A stretch of DNA of 10,470 nucleotides from Mariprofundus sp. (GCA_030951095.1 JAUZQI010000177.1:1-10470); one strand, 5' to 3'. Shown: positions 1 through 7,667, numbered from the stretch's first letter. A program made the numbers and translations. Notes: generated by a model not told the origin, from the sequence alone.

Positions 1-312
1 CGCGCAGATAATCAACCGGTGCTCATCTACCGACATTTCTACCAGCCGAAGCAAATGATCGATCTGTTTCGGATTAGCCGACTGAGCATTGCGCACCAAT
101 GCATAAAAACAGGATGGACCAAACAATCCCTGATTTCTGTATTCTTCTTCAAAGCGTGCCAGCTCATTGATATCCAGACGCATACGCAGTGCACTGTTCT
201 GACCGGCAATAAGCAATAATTCGGCAGTCTCAAACAGGGCATCATGATCGTCTCCGAAGAGATAATAAACGTGATATTGAGGTGGCAGCAGCTTATCCGG
301 ATATAGTCGCAT
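1..312 (-). CDS. holA: DNA polymerase III delta subunit, N-terminal part (cut by window edge)
   Basis: The first 104 codons of a leftward gene are present and run off the left edge with no stop. The product is the delta subunit of the clamp-loader complex, which opens the beta sliding clamp and loads it on DNA. The start MRLYPDKLLPP followed by a hydrophobic strand and a short acidic turn (YYLFGDD) matches the opening of HolA proteins (E. coli HolA also begins MRLYPEQL). The later stretch GLFGPSCFYALVRNA fits the strand of the delta N-terminal domain where the family has an SLFA-like motif. The ATG at 312-310 lies 25 bp after the lptE stop, and no better in-frame start is visible. The leuS-lptE-holA order is the classical one in gamma-proteobacteria and supports the call. 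ATPase motifs are not expected, since delta does not hydrolyse ATP. Identification rests on the N-terminus and context. Confidence 0.88.
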   Translation of the reverse strand, partial: MRLYPDKLLPPQYHVYYLFGDDHDALFETAELLLIAGQNSALRMRLDINELARFEEEYRNQGLFGPSCFYALVRNAQSANPKQIDHLLRLVEMSVDEHRLIICA

Positions 313-337
313 AGTCAGCGCTAATACTTTACAAACA

Positions 338-886
338 CTAAAAGCCGGAGCGAATACGGCTCACAGCATCATTGAGCCACTGTTTGCTTAAATCTTTCAA
401 AAGACGTTCACGCGAAGCTTCAATACTGGTCGGGCCACCTGTCACAAACACATCGCCACGGCGCTGCATATTACCGCTCTGCCAGATTGTTTTTCCTTGC
501 CGGGTAACGTCCACCGAGCCTGTCAATACCATCCGGTACTGGGTTGCAACACCGGCACTACTGAATGCCGATGGCGTAAACGAGGGGGTCGGAACATTCA
601 CATGAACCATGGCATGATGCTCCGGATCTGCCACATCACCATCGGTTACGATGGCATAGGCATCGGAATGTAAATGCTGCCGAAACCTGCCCAGCAGACT
701 TCTTTCAGCATTGCCAACAACACTGATCGTTTTGATATCGGCGGCAATGGCTCCAACCTCACTGCCATGCCCCACCAAATGATAACCACAACTATTCAGC
801 AGCATCAGGCCTGCAAACAGAGCGGTACTCAAACCGGCCAACGAACCCACCATCGAATCAATATAAAAATACCGCATATGTTTCAT
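338..886 (-). CDS. lptE: LPS-assembly lipoprotein LptE
   Basis: A 182-residue protein matching LptE (formerly RlpB), the outer-membrane lipoprotein that plugs the LptD barrel and helps insert lipopolysaccharide into the outer leaflet. A hydrophobic N-terminal segment (about residues 13-31) leads into a lipobox, LNSC, with Cys33 as the predicted lipidated residue. It is followed directly by GYHLVG, the aromatic-His-Leu sequence typical just after the LptE cysteine. Later parts (about 75-160) alternate polar and hydrophobic residues, as expected of the alpha/beta domain, including a run ending in ATQYRMVLTGSVDV. The assigned ATG shares an ATGA with the leuS stop (start 886-884, stop 885-883), suggesting translational coupling. 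ATG codons at residues 4 and 12 are alternatives, and the latter would give a signal peptide of more usual length. Context between leuS and holA makes the call strong. Confidence 0.9.
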   Translation of the reverse strand: MKHMRYFYIDSMVGSLAGLSTALFAGLMLLNSCGYHLVGHGSEVGAIAADIKTISVVGNAERSLLGRFRQHLHSDAYAIVTDGDVADPEHHAMVHVNVPTPSFTPSAFSSAGVATQYRMVLTGSVDVTRQGKTIWQSGNMQRRGDVFVTGGPTSIEASRERLLKDLSKQWLNDAVSRIRSGF

Positions 887-3351
887 ACCAGCTTCACCAC
901 AATATTCAGTAAGCGCCCCGGCACTAGAATCACCTTGACGACCTGCATACCATCAAGCCATTTATTAATGGAAGCACTGGCCCTTGCTGCTGCCATCGCT
1001 TCATCCTGACCGAGATCTTTGGCAATAGTGATCTCGCCACGTTTTTTGCCCTGAATTTGCACTACCAGAGTAATTTCATCCTGGGCCAGCGCCGATTCAT
1101 CCACTTGCGGCCAACTGCTGACCACGGCTATTTTTTCCATTCCAAGCCGTTCAGCGATTTCGCAGGCAAAGTGAGGAACGAACGGTGCCAGCATTACTGC
1201 AAGCGCTTCCATGCCCTCACTGTAAGCAGCTTTGCCGGCATCACCAACAGGTTCATAAGCCTGTAAACTGTTGGTCAACTCCATCAAGGCGGCAATGGCC
1301 ACATTAAATGCGAATCCGTGCTCAAATGCATGCGTAACTTTTTTGATGGTCGAATGGGTTGCAAAACGAATGGCTTTGACGCTTGCTGCATCGTCATTGG
1401 CATTCGCCTCACCGTGACTGTCATCCAGCTTTTGCAACAAGCGCCAGACGCGGCCAAGGAACCGATGTGCACCTTCCACACCGGCATCATTCCATTCCAG
1501 GTCTTTCTCGGGAGGTGCAGCGAACAGGGTAAACAACCGTGCCGTATCCGCCCCGAAACGTTCGATAATGGCACTGGGGTCGACCGTATTACCCTTGGAC
1601 TTGGACATTTTGGTTCCGTCCTTAAGCACCATGCCCTGTGTCAGCAGGTTTTTGAACGGCTCATCACCCCCCTGTCCAGCAGTGAACAAACCGGCGTCAC
1701 GCATCAGTTTGTGGTAAAAACGGGCATAGAGCAGGTGCAGAACGGCATGTTCAACGCCTCCGATATACTGGTCCACCGGTGCCCAGCGCTGCATATCAGC
1801 AGCATCGACCATGGCTTCTGTATTGCGCGGGCTGGTATAGCGATTCATATACCAGGACGATTCCATGAAGGTATCAAACGTATCGAGTTCGCGCTCGGCA
1901 GGTTTTCCGCACTGAGGGCAATCAGTATGTTTAAATGCTTCGCATTCGCTCAGAGGAGATGCACCACCGGTCGGCTGTAAATGTGTTGGCAGTTCCACCG
2001 GCAGCTGATCATCCGACACAGGCACTGCACCGCAGTCATCACAATGAATCACCGGGATTGGCGCTCCCCAATAGCGCTGGCGTGACACCAACCAGTCCCG
2101 CAGGCGATATTGTATGCGTTCGCTGCCCTTGTTGTTTTCGGCTAACCATACCGTAATGGCCTGTTTCGCCTCAGTGGATGCGAGTCCGTCAAACTGGCCC
2201 GAGTTGATCAACACGCCGGCATCGGTAAATGCCCCTGATGTGATATCCCAGTCTCCATTGACAGGCGCAATCACCTGCTGAATACGAAGGTCGTATTTTT
2301 TGGCGAACTCAAAATCGCGCTGATCATGGGCAGGCACGCTCATCACCGCACCAGTGCCGTAACCCATCAACACAAAATTGGCCACCCATACCGGCACAGG
2401 TTCTCCACTAATCGAGTGAATCGCATTGAAGCCGGTCGACATACCCTTCTTTTCCATCGTTTCAACATCGGCTTCCTTAGTTGAAATTTTGCTGCATTCA
2501 TCCAGAAAAACTGCCAGCCCAGGATTACTTTCAGCCGCCTTTTGGGCCAGCGGATGGCCCGCCGCTACGGCCATATACGTCACACCCATCAGGGTGTCCG
2601 GGCGGGTGGTGAAGATATCCAGTCTTTCTTCACTGTTTTCCAGTCCGAAGGAAACTTCAGCACCGGTCGATTTTCCGATCCAGTTACGCTGCATGCCAAC
2701 CACTTTTTCCGGCCACCCCGTTAACTGGTCAAGGTCAGCCAGCAGTTCCTCGGCATAATCGGTGATACGGATAAACCACTGCTTGAGATTTTTGCGGATT
2801 ACTGGTGTATCGCAGCGCCAGCATACACCGTCGACCACCTGCTCGTTGGCCAGCACCGTATGGCAGGGATCACACCAGTTCACTTCGGCATTGGATTGAT
2901 AAGCCAGCCCCTTCTCTATCAGTTTGGTAAACATCCACTGTTCCCAGCGATAATAATCGGGGTGACAGGTGGCAATTTCCCGACTCCAATCATAGGAAAG
3001 GCCCAGCCGTTTGAGTTGACCCCGCATCTGATCAATATTGGCATAGGTCCACTCGGCTGGAGGGCGATGGTGTTTAATCGCTGCATTTTCAGCCGGCAGG
3101 CCGAAGGCATCCCAGCCAATCGGGTGCAGCACATTAAAACCCTGCATACGTTTATAACGTGCCACAGCATCACCCAAACAATAATTGCGCACATGGCCCA
3201 TATGCAAATTGCCGGACGGGTAGGGGAACATGGCCAGACAATAATAAGACTCCCGCCCGTCCTCATCGGACGAGGCTGCATCAATACCTGCTGTATCCCA
3301 CTTTTGTTGCCATTTGGCTTCGATTTCCTGTGCTGAATAACGCTCTGACAC
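883..3351 (-). CDS. leuS: Leucyl-tRNA synthetase
   Basis: Class I aminoacyl-tRNA synthetase that charges tRNA-Leu in the cytoplasm. Counting from the GTG start it has 822 residues, near the normal bacterial length (E. coli has 860). Visible in order: the HIGH-type ATP motif HMGH (50-53), the NWC...CWRC cysteine pairs (around 159-180), the CP1 editing domain with TTRPDT (248-253) and GTGAVMSVPAHDQRD (332-346), a second pair of CxxC motifs (CDDC near 437, CPQC near 478) suggesting a zinc module, FDTFMESSWY (492-501), KMSKS (581-585), and a C-terminal anticodon-binding and tail region ending near 822. Synthetic and editing sites both look intact. The frame remains open upstream to a TTG at 3378. 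I prefer GTG at 3351-3349 because AAGGGG sits about 9 bases before it and LeuS proteins normally begin close to the YxxxEIExKWQ motif. It is first in the leftward leuS-lptE-holA cluster. Confidence 0.97.
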   Translation of the reverse strand: MSERYSAQEIEAKWQQKWDTAGIDAASSDEDGRESYYCLAMFPYPSGNLHMGHVRNYCLGDAVARYKRMQGFNVLHPIGWDAFGLPAENAAIKHHRPPAEWTYANIDQMRGQLKRLGLSYDWSREIATCHPDYYRWEQWMFTKLIEKGLAYQSNAEVNWCDPCHTVLANEQVVDGVCWRCDTPVIRKNLKQWFIRITDYAEELLADLDQLTGWPEKVVGMQRNWIGKSTGAEVSFGLENSEERLDIFTTRPDTLMGVTYMAVAAGHPLAQKAAESNPGLAVFLDECSKISTKEADVETMEKKGMSTGFNAIHSISGEPVPVWVANFVLMGYGTGAVMSVPAHDQRDFEFAKKYDLRIQQVIAPVNGDWDITSGAFTDAGVLINSGQFDGLASTEAKQAITVWLAENNKGSERIQYRLRDWLVSRQRYWGAPIPVIHCDDCGAVPVSDDQLPVELPTHLQPTGGASPLSECEAFKHTDCPQCGKPAERELDTFDTFMESSWYMNRYTSPRNTEAMVDAADMQRWAPVDQYIGGVEHAVLHLLYARFYHKLMRDAGLFTAGQGGDEPFKNLLTQGMVLKDGTKMSKSKGNTVDPSAIIERFGADTARLFTLFAAPPEKDLEWNDAGVEGAHRFLGRVWRLLQKLDDSHGEANANDDAASVKAIRFATHSTIKKVTHAFEHGFAFNVAIAALMELTNSLQAYEPVGDAGKAAYSEGMEALAVMLAPFVPHFACEIAERLGMEKIAVVSSWPQVDESALAQDEITLVVQIQGKKRGEITIAKDLGQDEAMAAARASASINKWLDGMQVVKVILVPGRLLNIVVKLV

Positions 3352-3372
3352 CGACTCTGTCCCCTTGTTACA

Positions 3373-3425
3373 ATTCAAGGGCGGATGATGATGGCATCAG
3401 CCCTGAATGAAAAGGGCGGTTTTTT
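3373..3425. promoter_or_regulatory. Hairpin with overlapping terminator-like arm in the leuS/hemD spacer
   Basis: In this divergent spacer ATTCA (3373-3377) pairs with TGAAT (3404-3408), GGGC (3379-3382) with GCCC (3400-3403), and TGATG (3386-3390) with CATCA (3395-3399) around an ATGG loop. That gives 14 base pairs with small bulges. On the plus strand the same GCCC could instead pair with GGGC at 3414-3417, which is followed by GG and six T (3420-3425). The two pairings exclude each other, as in attenuators. It would lie in the leader of leuS on the minus strand or of hemD on the plus strand, depending on promoter position. The pairing is seen directly. The regulatory role is inference. Confidence 0.4.
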
Positions 3426-3483
3426 ACCATGCTACTGACCCGCTCTACTAGAACTGTCCGACAAGTTATTGCATGATAGCGCT

Positions 3484-4257
3484 ATGCTACCCACTGGACT
3501 GATAGATAAACGTATTCTCGTGACCCGCGCCAAAGCATACTATCCGGCTATGTGCCGGATAGTGGAGTCACGTGGAGCAAGCGCTGTTTCACTGCCTTGC
3601 CTGGCTGTTGAATATCTTCCCGATATGATCACCAATGCCATGACCTTGCTGGATACATGCAGCGATATCCTGTTTACCAGTGCGAATGGCGTGCGTGCGG
3701 TGGCGAAAACCATGGCCGATGATGGCCGGAGTCTGGCCGAGGCCGTACAAAACAAACGGGTTGCAGCCGTGGGAAAGAAAACCGCCAGAGCACTGTCACA
3801 ATCAGGCGTATGTATCGATATTATTCCGGAAAAACCCTCGCAGGACGGTCTGGTTGATGCATATCTGGCAAACGGATTGCCGAATTCTCTCTTGTTTTTT
3901 CGTGCTGAAGAAGGGCGAGAGACCCTTGCCGAAGCCATGTCGAAACAGGGCGTGAAGATAGTGACGGTTCCGGCCTACCGTACAATCTTCCCGTCAGATG
4001 ATGCGAGCGATGTAATCGCCATGCTGCAAAACGGACACATTGATGCTGTGCTACTGGGCAGCGCAAAAACGGCATCGTTTTATCTGCAACGCATTGGCTC
4101 GCTGACGCTGGCCAACCGCCCTGTGATTGCAGTGATTTCTGAAAAGATGGCGATAGCAACTCGCAAATTGGGTTTGAACGTGCAGGTTGTCGCCAAAGAC
4201 GCTAGTTTTGAGGCCATGCTGGACGCCCTGGCAAGGCATTTCGATCAACATGCCTGA
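3484..4257 (+). CDS. hemD: Uroporphyrinogen-III synthase
   Basis: HemD closes hydroxymethylbilane into uroporphyrinogen III while inverting ring D, the step that commits to heme, siroheme and related tetrapyrroles. It is a soluble cytoplasmic enzyme of two alpha/beta lobes. The ORF gives 257 residues from ATG 3484, the usual length. HemD sequence is poorly conserved, but the landmarks are present: KRILVTRA near the start, LFTSANGV (63-70), VAAVGKKTARAL (94-105), FRAEEGRETLAEAM (139-152) leading to VPAYRT, the second-lobe LLGSAKTASFYL (190-201), and AVISEKMAIATRKLG. An in-frame TTG at 3469 would add five residues. Neither start has a clear ribosome binding site. It diverges from leuS and lies 83 bp before hemB. 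hemC, its usual upstream partner, is absent here. Confidence is high from the pattern plus the heme-gene context. Confidence 0.9.
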   Translation: MLPTGLIDKRILVTRAKAYYPAMCRIVESRGASAVSLPCLAVEYLPDMITNAMTLLDTCSDILFTSANGVRAVAKTMADDGRSLAEAVQNKRVAAVGKKTARALSQSGVCIDIIPEKPSQDGLVDAYLANGLPNSLLFFRAEEGRETLAEAMSKQGVKIVTVPAYRTIFPSDDASDVIAMLQNGHIDAVLLGSAKTASFYLQRIGSLTLANRPVIAVISEKMAIATRKLGLNVQVVAKDASFEAMLDALARHFDQHA

Positions 4258-4282
4258 TGGTTTTGAAAAAGCCATTATACGT

Positions 4283-4288
4283 TATAGT
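4283..4288 (+). promoter_or_regulatory. Possible -10 element upstream of hemB
   Basis: The 83-bp hemD-hemB gap contains TATAGT, a good sigma-70-like -10 hexamer, about 50 bp before the hemB ATG. The candidate -35 element TTGAAA (4263-4268) is only 14 bp away, shorter than the usual 16-18, so the pair is weak. It suggests hemB could be transcribed separately from hemD, but the assignment is tentative. Confidence 0.25.
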
Positions 4289-4328
4289 GTTCAAATAGAT
4301 GTACCTTTTATGATTGCAGCATTCCAAC

Positions 4329-4333
4329 AGGAG
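4329..4333 (+). promoter_or_regulatory. Ribosome binding site of hemB
   Basis: AGGAG lies 7 bases before the ATG at 4341. It fixes the hemB start and argues against an in-frame TTG at 4314, which would add nine residues (MQHSNRSKY) not seen at the front of HemB proteins. Confidence 0.8.
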
Positions 4334-4340
4334 CAAATAT

Positions 4341-5324
4341 ATGTCCTTGCCTGATCTGATGATTCGCCCGCGCCGACTGCGTAACTCCGCCACCTTGCGA
4401 CGCATGGTGCGGGAAACTGATCTGACCACCGCCGATCTGATTTATCCAATATTTGTCGACGAGACCATTCAGGAAGCAGTGCCTGTTGTGAGTATGCCGG
4501 GTGTTTCACGCATCCCACTTTCACAAGTTGGCGATATTGTGAAAGAGGTTGAGGAACTGGGCATCCCGGGCATCATCCTGTTCGGCATTCCAGCTGAAAA
4601 AGATGCTGTCGGATCCGGTGGCTGGGATAGCAACGGCATTGTCCAGCAGGCGATTAGAGCTGCTAAAGAGGCCAGCCCGGATATGTGCATGATTGCGGAC
4701 ACCTGCTTCTGTGAATATACCGACCATGGACATTGCGGTGTATTGGATGGTGAAGAGGTGGATAACGATGCCACTCTGGCGAACCTGCAAAAGGAGGCCG
4801 TCTCCTATGCCCGCGCCGGTGTCGATATTGTTGCCCCGTCAGGCATGATGGATGGCATGATTGCAGCTATTCGTACGGCTTTGGATGATGCCGGCTTTTC
4901 GCATACACCCGTGATGTCCTATGCTGTCAAATATGCTTCCGGTTACTTTGGGCCCTTCCGCGATGCAGCCGATTCCGCTCCGAGTTTTGGGGATCGTGCC
5001 AGTTACCAGATGGATCCGGCCAATCGCCGTGAAGCTCTGAAAGAGGCATGGTTGGATGTTGAAGAAGGTGCAGACATGCTGATGGTTAAACCGGCGCTGG
5101 CCTACATGGATATCATCCGGGAAGTCAAAGATGTCACCCAGCTGCCTCTGGCGGTCTATAATGTATCGGGTGAATATGCCATGGTGAAAGCTGCTGCCGC
5201 AAACGGCTGGATTGACGAAAAGCGTGTGGTACTGGAAACCATGCTCGGCTTTAAACGTGCCGGCGCTGATTTAATTCTGACCTATCACGCACTGGATGTA
5301 GCTCGCTGGCTGAACGAAGCTTAG
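4341..5324 (+). CDS. hemB: Delta-aminolevulinic acid dehydratase (porphobilinogen synthase)
   Basis: HemB condenses two 5-aminolevulinate molecules into porphobilinogen, the second common step of tetrapyrrole synthesis, as a cytoplasmic homo-octamer. The protein has 327 residues, the family's normal size. The zinc-type active-site motif is complete: [16 protein letters not shown] with Cys122, Cys124 and Cys132, so this is a zinc-dependent form rather than the Asp-rich magnesium-only type. Both Schiff-base lysines are visible: Lys197 in [17 protein letters not shown] and Lys250 in [10 protein letters not shown]. Substrate-binding [11 protein letters not shown] (271-281) and the N-terminal RPRRLR are also standard. 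Start chosen from the AGGAG 7 bases upstream. The stop is one base before the next ATG (hemX), indicating cotranscription with hemX and hemY. Confidence 0.97.
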   Translation: MSLPDLMIRPRRLRNSATLRRMVRETDLTTADLIYPIFVDETIQEAVPVVSMPGVSRIPLSQVGDIVKEVEELGIPGIILFGIPAEKDAVGSGGWDSNGIVQQAIRAAKEASPDMCMIADTCFCEYTDHGHCGVLDGEEVDNDATLANLQKEAVSYARAGVDIVAPSGMMDGMIAAIRTALDDAGFSHTPVMSYAVKYASGYFGPFRDAADSAPSFGDRASYQMDPANRREALKEAWLDVEEGADMLMVKPALAYMDIIREVKDVTQLPLAVYNVSGEYAMVKAAAANGWIDEKRVVLETMLGFKRAGADLILTYHALDVARWLNEA

Positions 5325-5325
5325 G

Positions 5326-6423
5326 ATGGGCAAAGCAGTGGATACCAATACCACCAAAGAGACCGATCAGGATGCAATTGATGCGGTTATCGCCGATAGC
5401 GCATCGGCCACCACCCCCGACGACATGCAAACGGAGAAATCCGGACAATCACATGGCGGGCGCAACTTTATTCTTGTTTTATTATTGATTGTCGTTGCGG
5501 TGTTGGGCGCACTGAGTCTGAGTGGCCAATTGATGCCATTATATGAATCACTAATAACCAGACTCAATAACACGTCCGAACAAAAGCATCCGTCACCGGC
5601 AAAAACAACTGCCACACCAGTCAAATCCGGTTCCGCTAACACTGAGATTTCTGCACCGGTTGTAAAACCTGTGCCCGTCGTAAAAACACCCCCCGCTATA
5701 GCACATCAAGCTGTGGTTTCGCCCGAGGATGTGCGCAAGTTACTATCCAGCATCGAAACGCTGCATAACGAGTTGCGACAAATGGAGAATGCTCGCAGGG
5801 CGCTGCAAAACGGACTGAAAGAACAGCAGCAAATGAATTTACAGGTTCGCTTGCGCTGGATTGGAGATCCGGCCAGCCGCTTGCCGCAGTTACAACTGAC
5901 ATGGGAAGAAATTTCCCTGTTACCCGGTTTAAGTGATAGTGAGCGTCAGGAAGCTGCAAGCATGCACATATTGGCACGCAACCGGGTACAGCAAATTAAA
6001 CAGTGGCAGAGTGCCTTGAAAAAGTGGATCGATGCACTATCCACACCCATGCATCAGAACATTCTGCCGGAGCCGAAATATCCCTGGTTGGCCTGGGTTT
6101 TAGAACAGTTCCAGCTACGTCAGGCACCCTCACTGGAAGCCCGACACCTGGATGCCCTGAGAGCCCAACTGCTCGACGTATCCCGTCAGTTAACGCTGGA
6201 ATCGTGGCCGGAAAATGGGCCGTGGCAGAGCCTTCAGGCAGAATTACTGCTTCAAATCAAAGCCATGCAGCATACACATGCTAATGATTCCGGCATCGTG
6301 GAGACAGGGCTGCCGGAAAACTTTGATGGCATCCAGTCTGATATTCGCAGGCTGCGGAAGACAGCTTTACAATGGAGCCATCACCACAGATCAGGAGCGT
6401 GGCAGAAGGGAGGTGAGCAATGA
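5326..6423 (+). CDS. hemX: HemX-like membrane protein
   Basis: A 365-residue inner-membrane protein of the HemX type (often mislabelled uroporphyrinogen-III methyltransferase). Seen: a polar acidic N-terminus (1-45), one transmembrane helix (about 47-66, rich in L, V and I), a Pro/Lys/Thr-rich linker (about 87-128), a predicted coiled coil (about 134-170, with ENARRALQNGLKEQQQ), then a mostly helical periplasmic domain containing RLRWIGDP and WLAWVLEQF. No SAM-binding or methyltransferase motifs are visible, consistent with the family's lack of demonstrated catalysis. The gene begins one base after hemB ends, with no good ribosome site of its own, suggesting translational coupling, and shares an ATGA with hemY. 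Identity rests on architecture and on the HemX-HemY pairing, since sequence conservation is low. Its biochemical role is not established. Confidence 0.8.
   Translation: MGKAVDTNTTKETDQDAIDAVIADSASATTPDDMQTEKSGQSHGGRNFILVLLLIVVAVLGALSLSGQLMPLYESLITRLNNTSEQKHPSPAKTTATPVKSGSANTEISAPVVKPVPVVKTPPAIAHQAVVSPEDVRKLLSSIETLHNELRQMENARRALQNGLKEQQQMNLQVRLRWIGDPASRLPQLQLTWEEISLLPGLSDSERQEAASMHILARNRVQQIKQWQSALKKWIDALSTPMHQNILPEPKYPWLAWVLEQFQLRQAPSLEARHLDALRAQLLDVSRQLTLESWPENGPWQSLQAELLLQIKAMQHTHANDSGIVETGLPENFDGIQSDIRRLRKTALQWSHHHRSGAWQKGGEQ
6408..6416 (+). promoter_or_regulatory. Strong ribosome binding site of hemY inside hemX
   Basis: GGGAGGTGA lies a few bases before the hemY ATG at 6420 and is coded within the last hemX codons. 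It is close to the ideal anti-16S pairing and is the strongest such site seen in the heme cluster, so hemY may be translated independently of hemX despite the 4-bp overlap. Confidence 0.75.
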
Positions 6424-7553
6424 GATTTGCTCTTCTTCTCCTGTTAGCGCTTGCCGTCAGTATAGCATTGATTGTTTTTCCGAATATCGCCGATCAAACC
6501 CTGCGTATTGAAGCTTTTGGCTGGATATTTGAGACCCGGCAAGGCACATTCATCGTTGTTCTGCTGGCCATCTTGGCTCTGCTATGGCTGTTACGCAGCA
6601 TCGCCAGCGCCTTGTTTGCCGGGCCGGGTGTTGCATGGCGCTCATTACGCATGGGCAGTCGCAAGCGCAGAGAGAAAAAACTGAGAGACGCATTGGCACA
6701 GTGGCTGGATAGGCACGGTAACGTAAGTGCCAGAACATTAAAACGATGCCGCGGTATATTGCCCGACTGGCTCATTGAGGTATTCCAAACCGTACTGACC
6801 CCCGCTAATGAGTTACCCCTGCCTGCTGAAGATCAGGATCCCCTCATTACGGCGTTGGCAGCCCGTATCGCCACGGATCCGCATACCGAACATGCCCCCG
6901 ATCTGGCCACGCGCAAAGCGCATCTGGAGGCATGGTTGAATGCCCATGCCGGTGCCCCCCTGGCAACGAGCAGACTGGCCGACCTGGCTGAAGAAGAAGG
7001 CGATTTGCCGTTATTTATCAATCAGATGGAGACAGAATGGAAGAAGGGCCGCCGATCAGCCCAGTCCGTTAAACCGCGTCTTGTTCGCGCCTGTCTCAAA
7101 CTTGCCAAACAGGATCCCGATCAGTCTATGGCCTTCCTGCGTAAGGCCTATCGACTGATGCCGGACGATCCCAACGTGTTGATAGCCTATGGTAATGGTC
7201 TGTTGGCCAGTAGAGAAACAAAAACTGTCCAGCGCCTGTGGTCCGGTTACCTTGAACAGCACAGCAATGATCGCATTGCCAGATTATTGCTCGAACTTCA
7301 ACGTGCTGACCCGATGCGAGCCTACCGAAAACTGGAAAAGAAACCGGTCGAAGCCCTCAATCAGGCGCAGCGCTGGCTGCGTGCCGAGTTGGCCCATGCT
7401 GCCAAACTGGATGGCCTTGCCTTTGAACAAATGCAGACGCTGGCGAAGGACTGCTCCTGCATGATTGCCTGGCACAGCCTTGGCCAGTGGCATGAAGAGC
7501 TTGCCGAATATGAAAAAGCTGCAAACTGTTATCGTCAGGCTCTGGAAAACTAG
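6420..7553 (+). CDS. hemY: HemY-like inner-membrane TPR protein
   Basis: A 377-residue protein of the proteobacterial HemY family (not the Bacillus protoporphyrinogen oxidase that has the same name). Two N-terminal transmembrane helices (about 3-20 and 43-62) flank a short segment containing GWIFETRQG, matching the HemY N-terminal domain. A basic stretch (RKRREKK, 81-87) follows, then a long helical region with tetratricopeptide-like repeats. The clearest are MAFLRKAYRLMPDDPNVL (237-254) and the C-terminal EYEKAANCYRQALE (363-376). Such repeats usually mediate protein contacts, and a role in organising late heme or tetrapyrrole enzymes is often assumed but not proven. It overlaps hemX by 4 bp, and is the last gene of the heme cluster, followed by a 114-bp gap with a possible terminator. 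Confidence 0.82.
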   Translation: MRFALLLLLALAVSIALIVFPNIADQTLRIEAFGWIFETRQGTFIVVLLAILALLWLLRSIASALFAGPGVAWRSLRMGSRKRREKKLRDALAQWLDRHGNVSARTLKRCRGILPDWLIEVFQTVLTPANELPLPAEDQDPLITALAARIATDPHTEHAPDLATRKAHLEAWLNAHAGAPLATSRLADLAEEEGDLPLFINQMETEWKKGRRSAQSVKPRLVRACLKLAKQDPDQSMAFLRKAYRLMPDDPNVLIAYGNGLLASRETKTVQRLWSGYLEQHSNDRIARLLLELQRADPMRAYRKLEKKPVEALNQAQRWLRAELAHAAKLDGLAFEQMQTLAKDCSCMIAWHSLGQWHEELAEYEKAANCYRQALEN

Positions 7554-7582
7554 ACCTCTGGATATCATTAAGCCAGCTACAA

Positions 7583-7619
7583 ACATCCACATTTTAACCT
7601 GGTCGTGGTTGTATTTTTT
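7583..7619 (+). terminator. Possible intrinsic terminator after hemY
   Basis: ACATCCAC (7583-7590) can pair with GTGGTTGT (7605-7612), one T-T mismatch, around a 14-base A/T-rich loop. An A and six T (7614-7619) follow. The stem is short and the loop long, so it would be a weak terminator, but its place just after the hemB-hemX-hemY cluster and before sppA fits. If it does not work, sppA would be read through from the heme operon. Confidence 0.4.
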
Positions 7620-7667
7620 CTTCCACTACTCCGACTCACAATTTATTCGTCTTGACAGGATGGTGTT

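Noticed and set aside
674..1009. A 111-codon plus-strand frame across the lptE-leuS junction
   Set aside because: Both genes beneath it are well supported on the minus strand; nothing in the translation suggests a real protein.
1318..1980. A 220-codon plus-strand open frame antisense to leuS
   Set aside because: It lies wholly within the convincing leuS gene, its product has no recognisable domain, and long antisense frames are expected there from codon bias.
3383..3399. ATGATGATGG run as a simple tandem repeat
   Set aside because: Only three trinucleotide units, better explained as part of the hairpin arm.
3423..3451. TTTACC and TACTAG spaced 17 bp as a hemD promoter
   Set aside because: The two hexamers match the sigma-70 consensus at only about four and three positions, too weak to list.
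3476..3485. Ten-base palindrome ATAGCGCTAT overlapping the hemD start
   Set aside because: A palindrome this short is common by chance, and without a second copy or a known operator match it cannot be called a binding site.
5326..6423. Uroporphyrinogen-III methyltransferase activity for HemX
   Set aside because: The common database label is not supported here: no SAM-binding glycine-rich loop or methyltransferase motif is visible.
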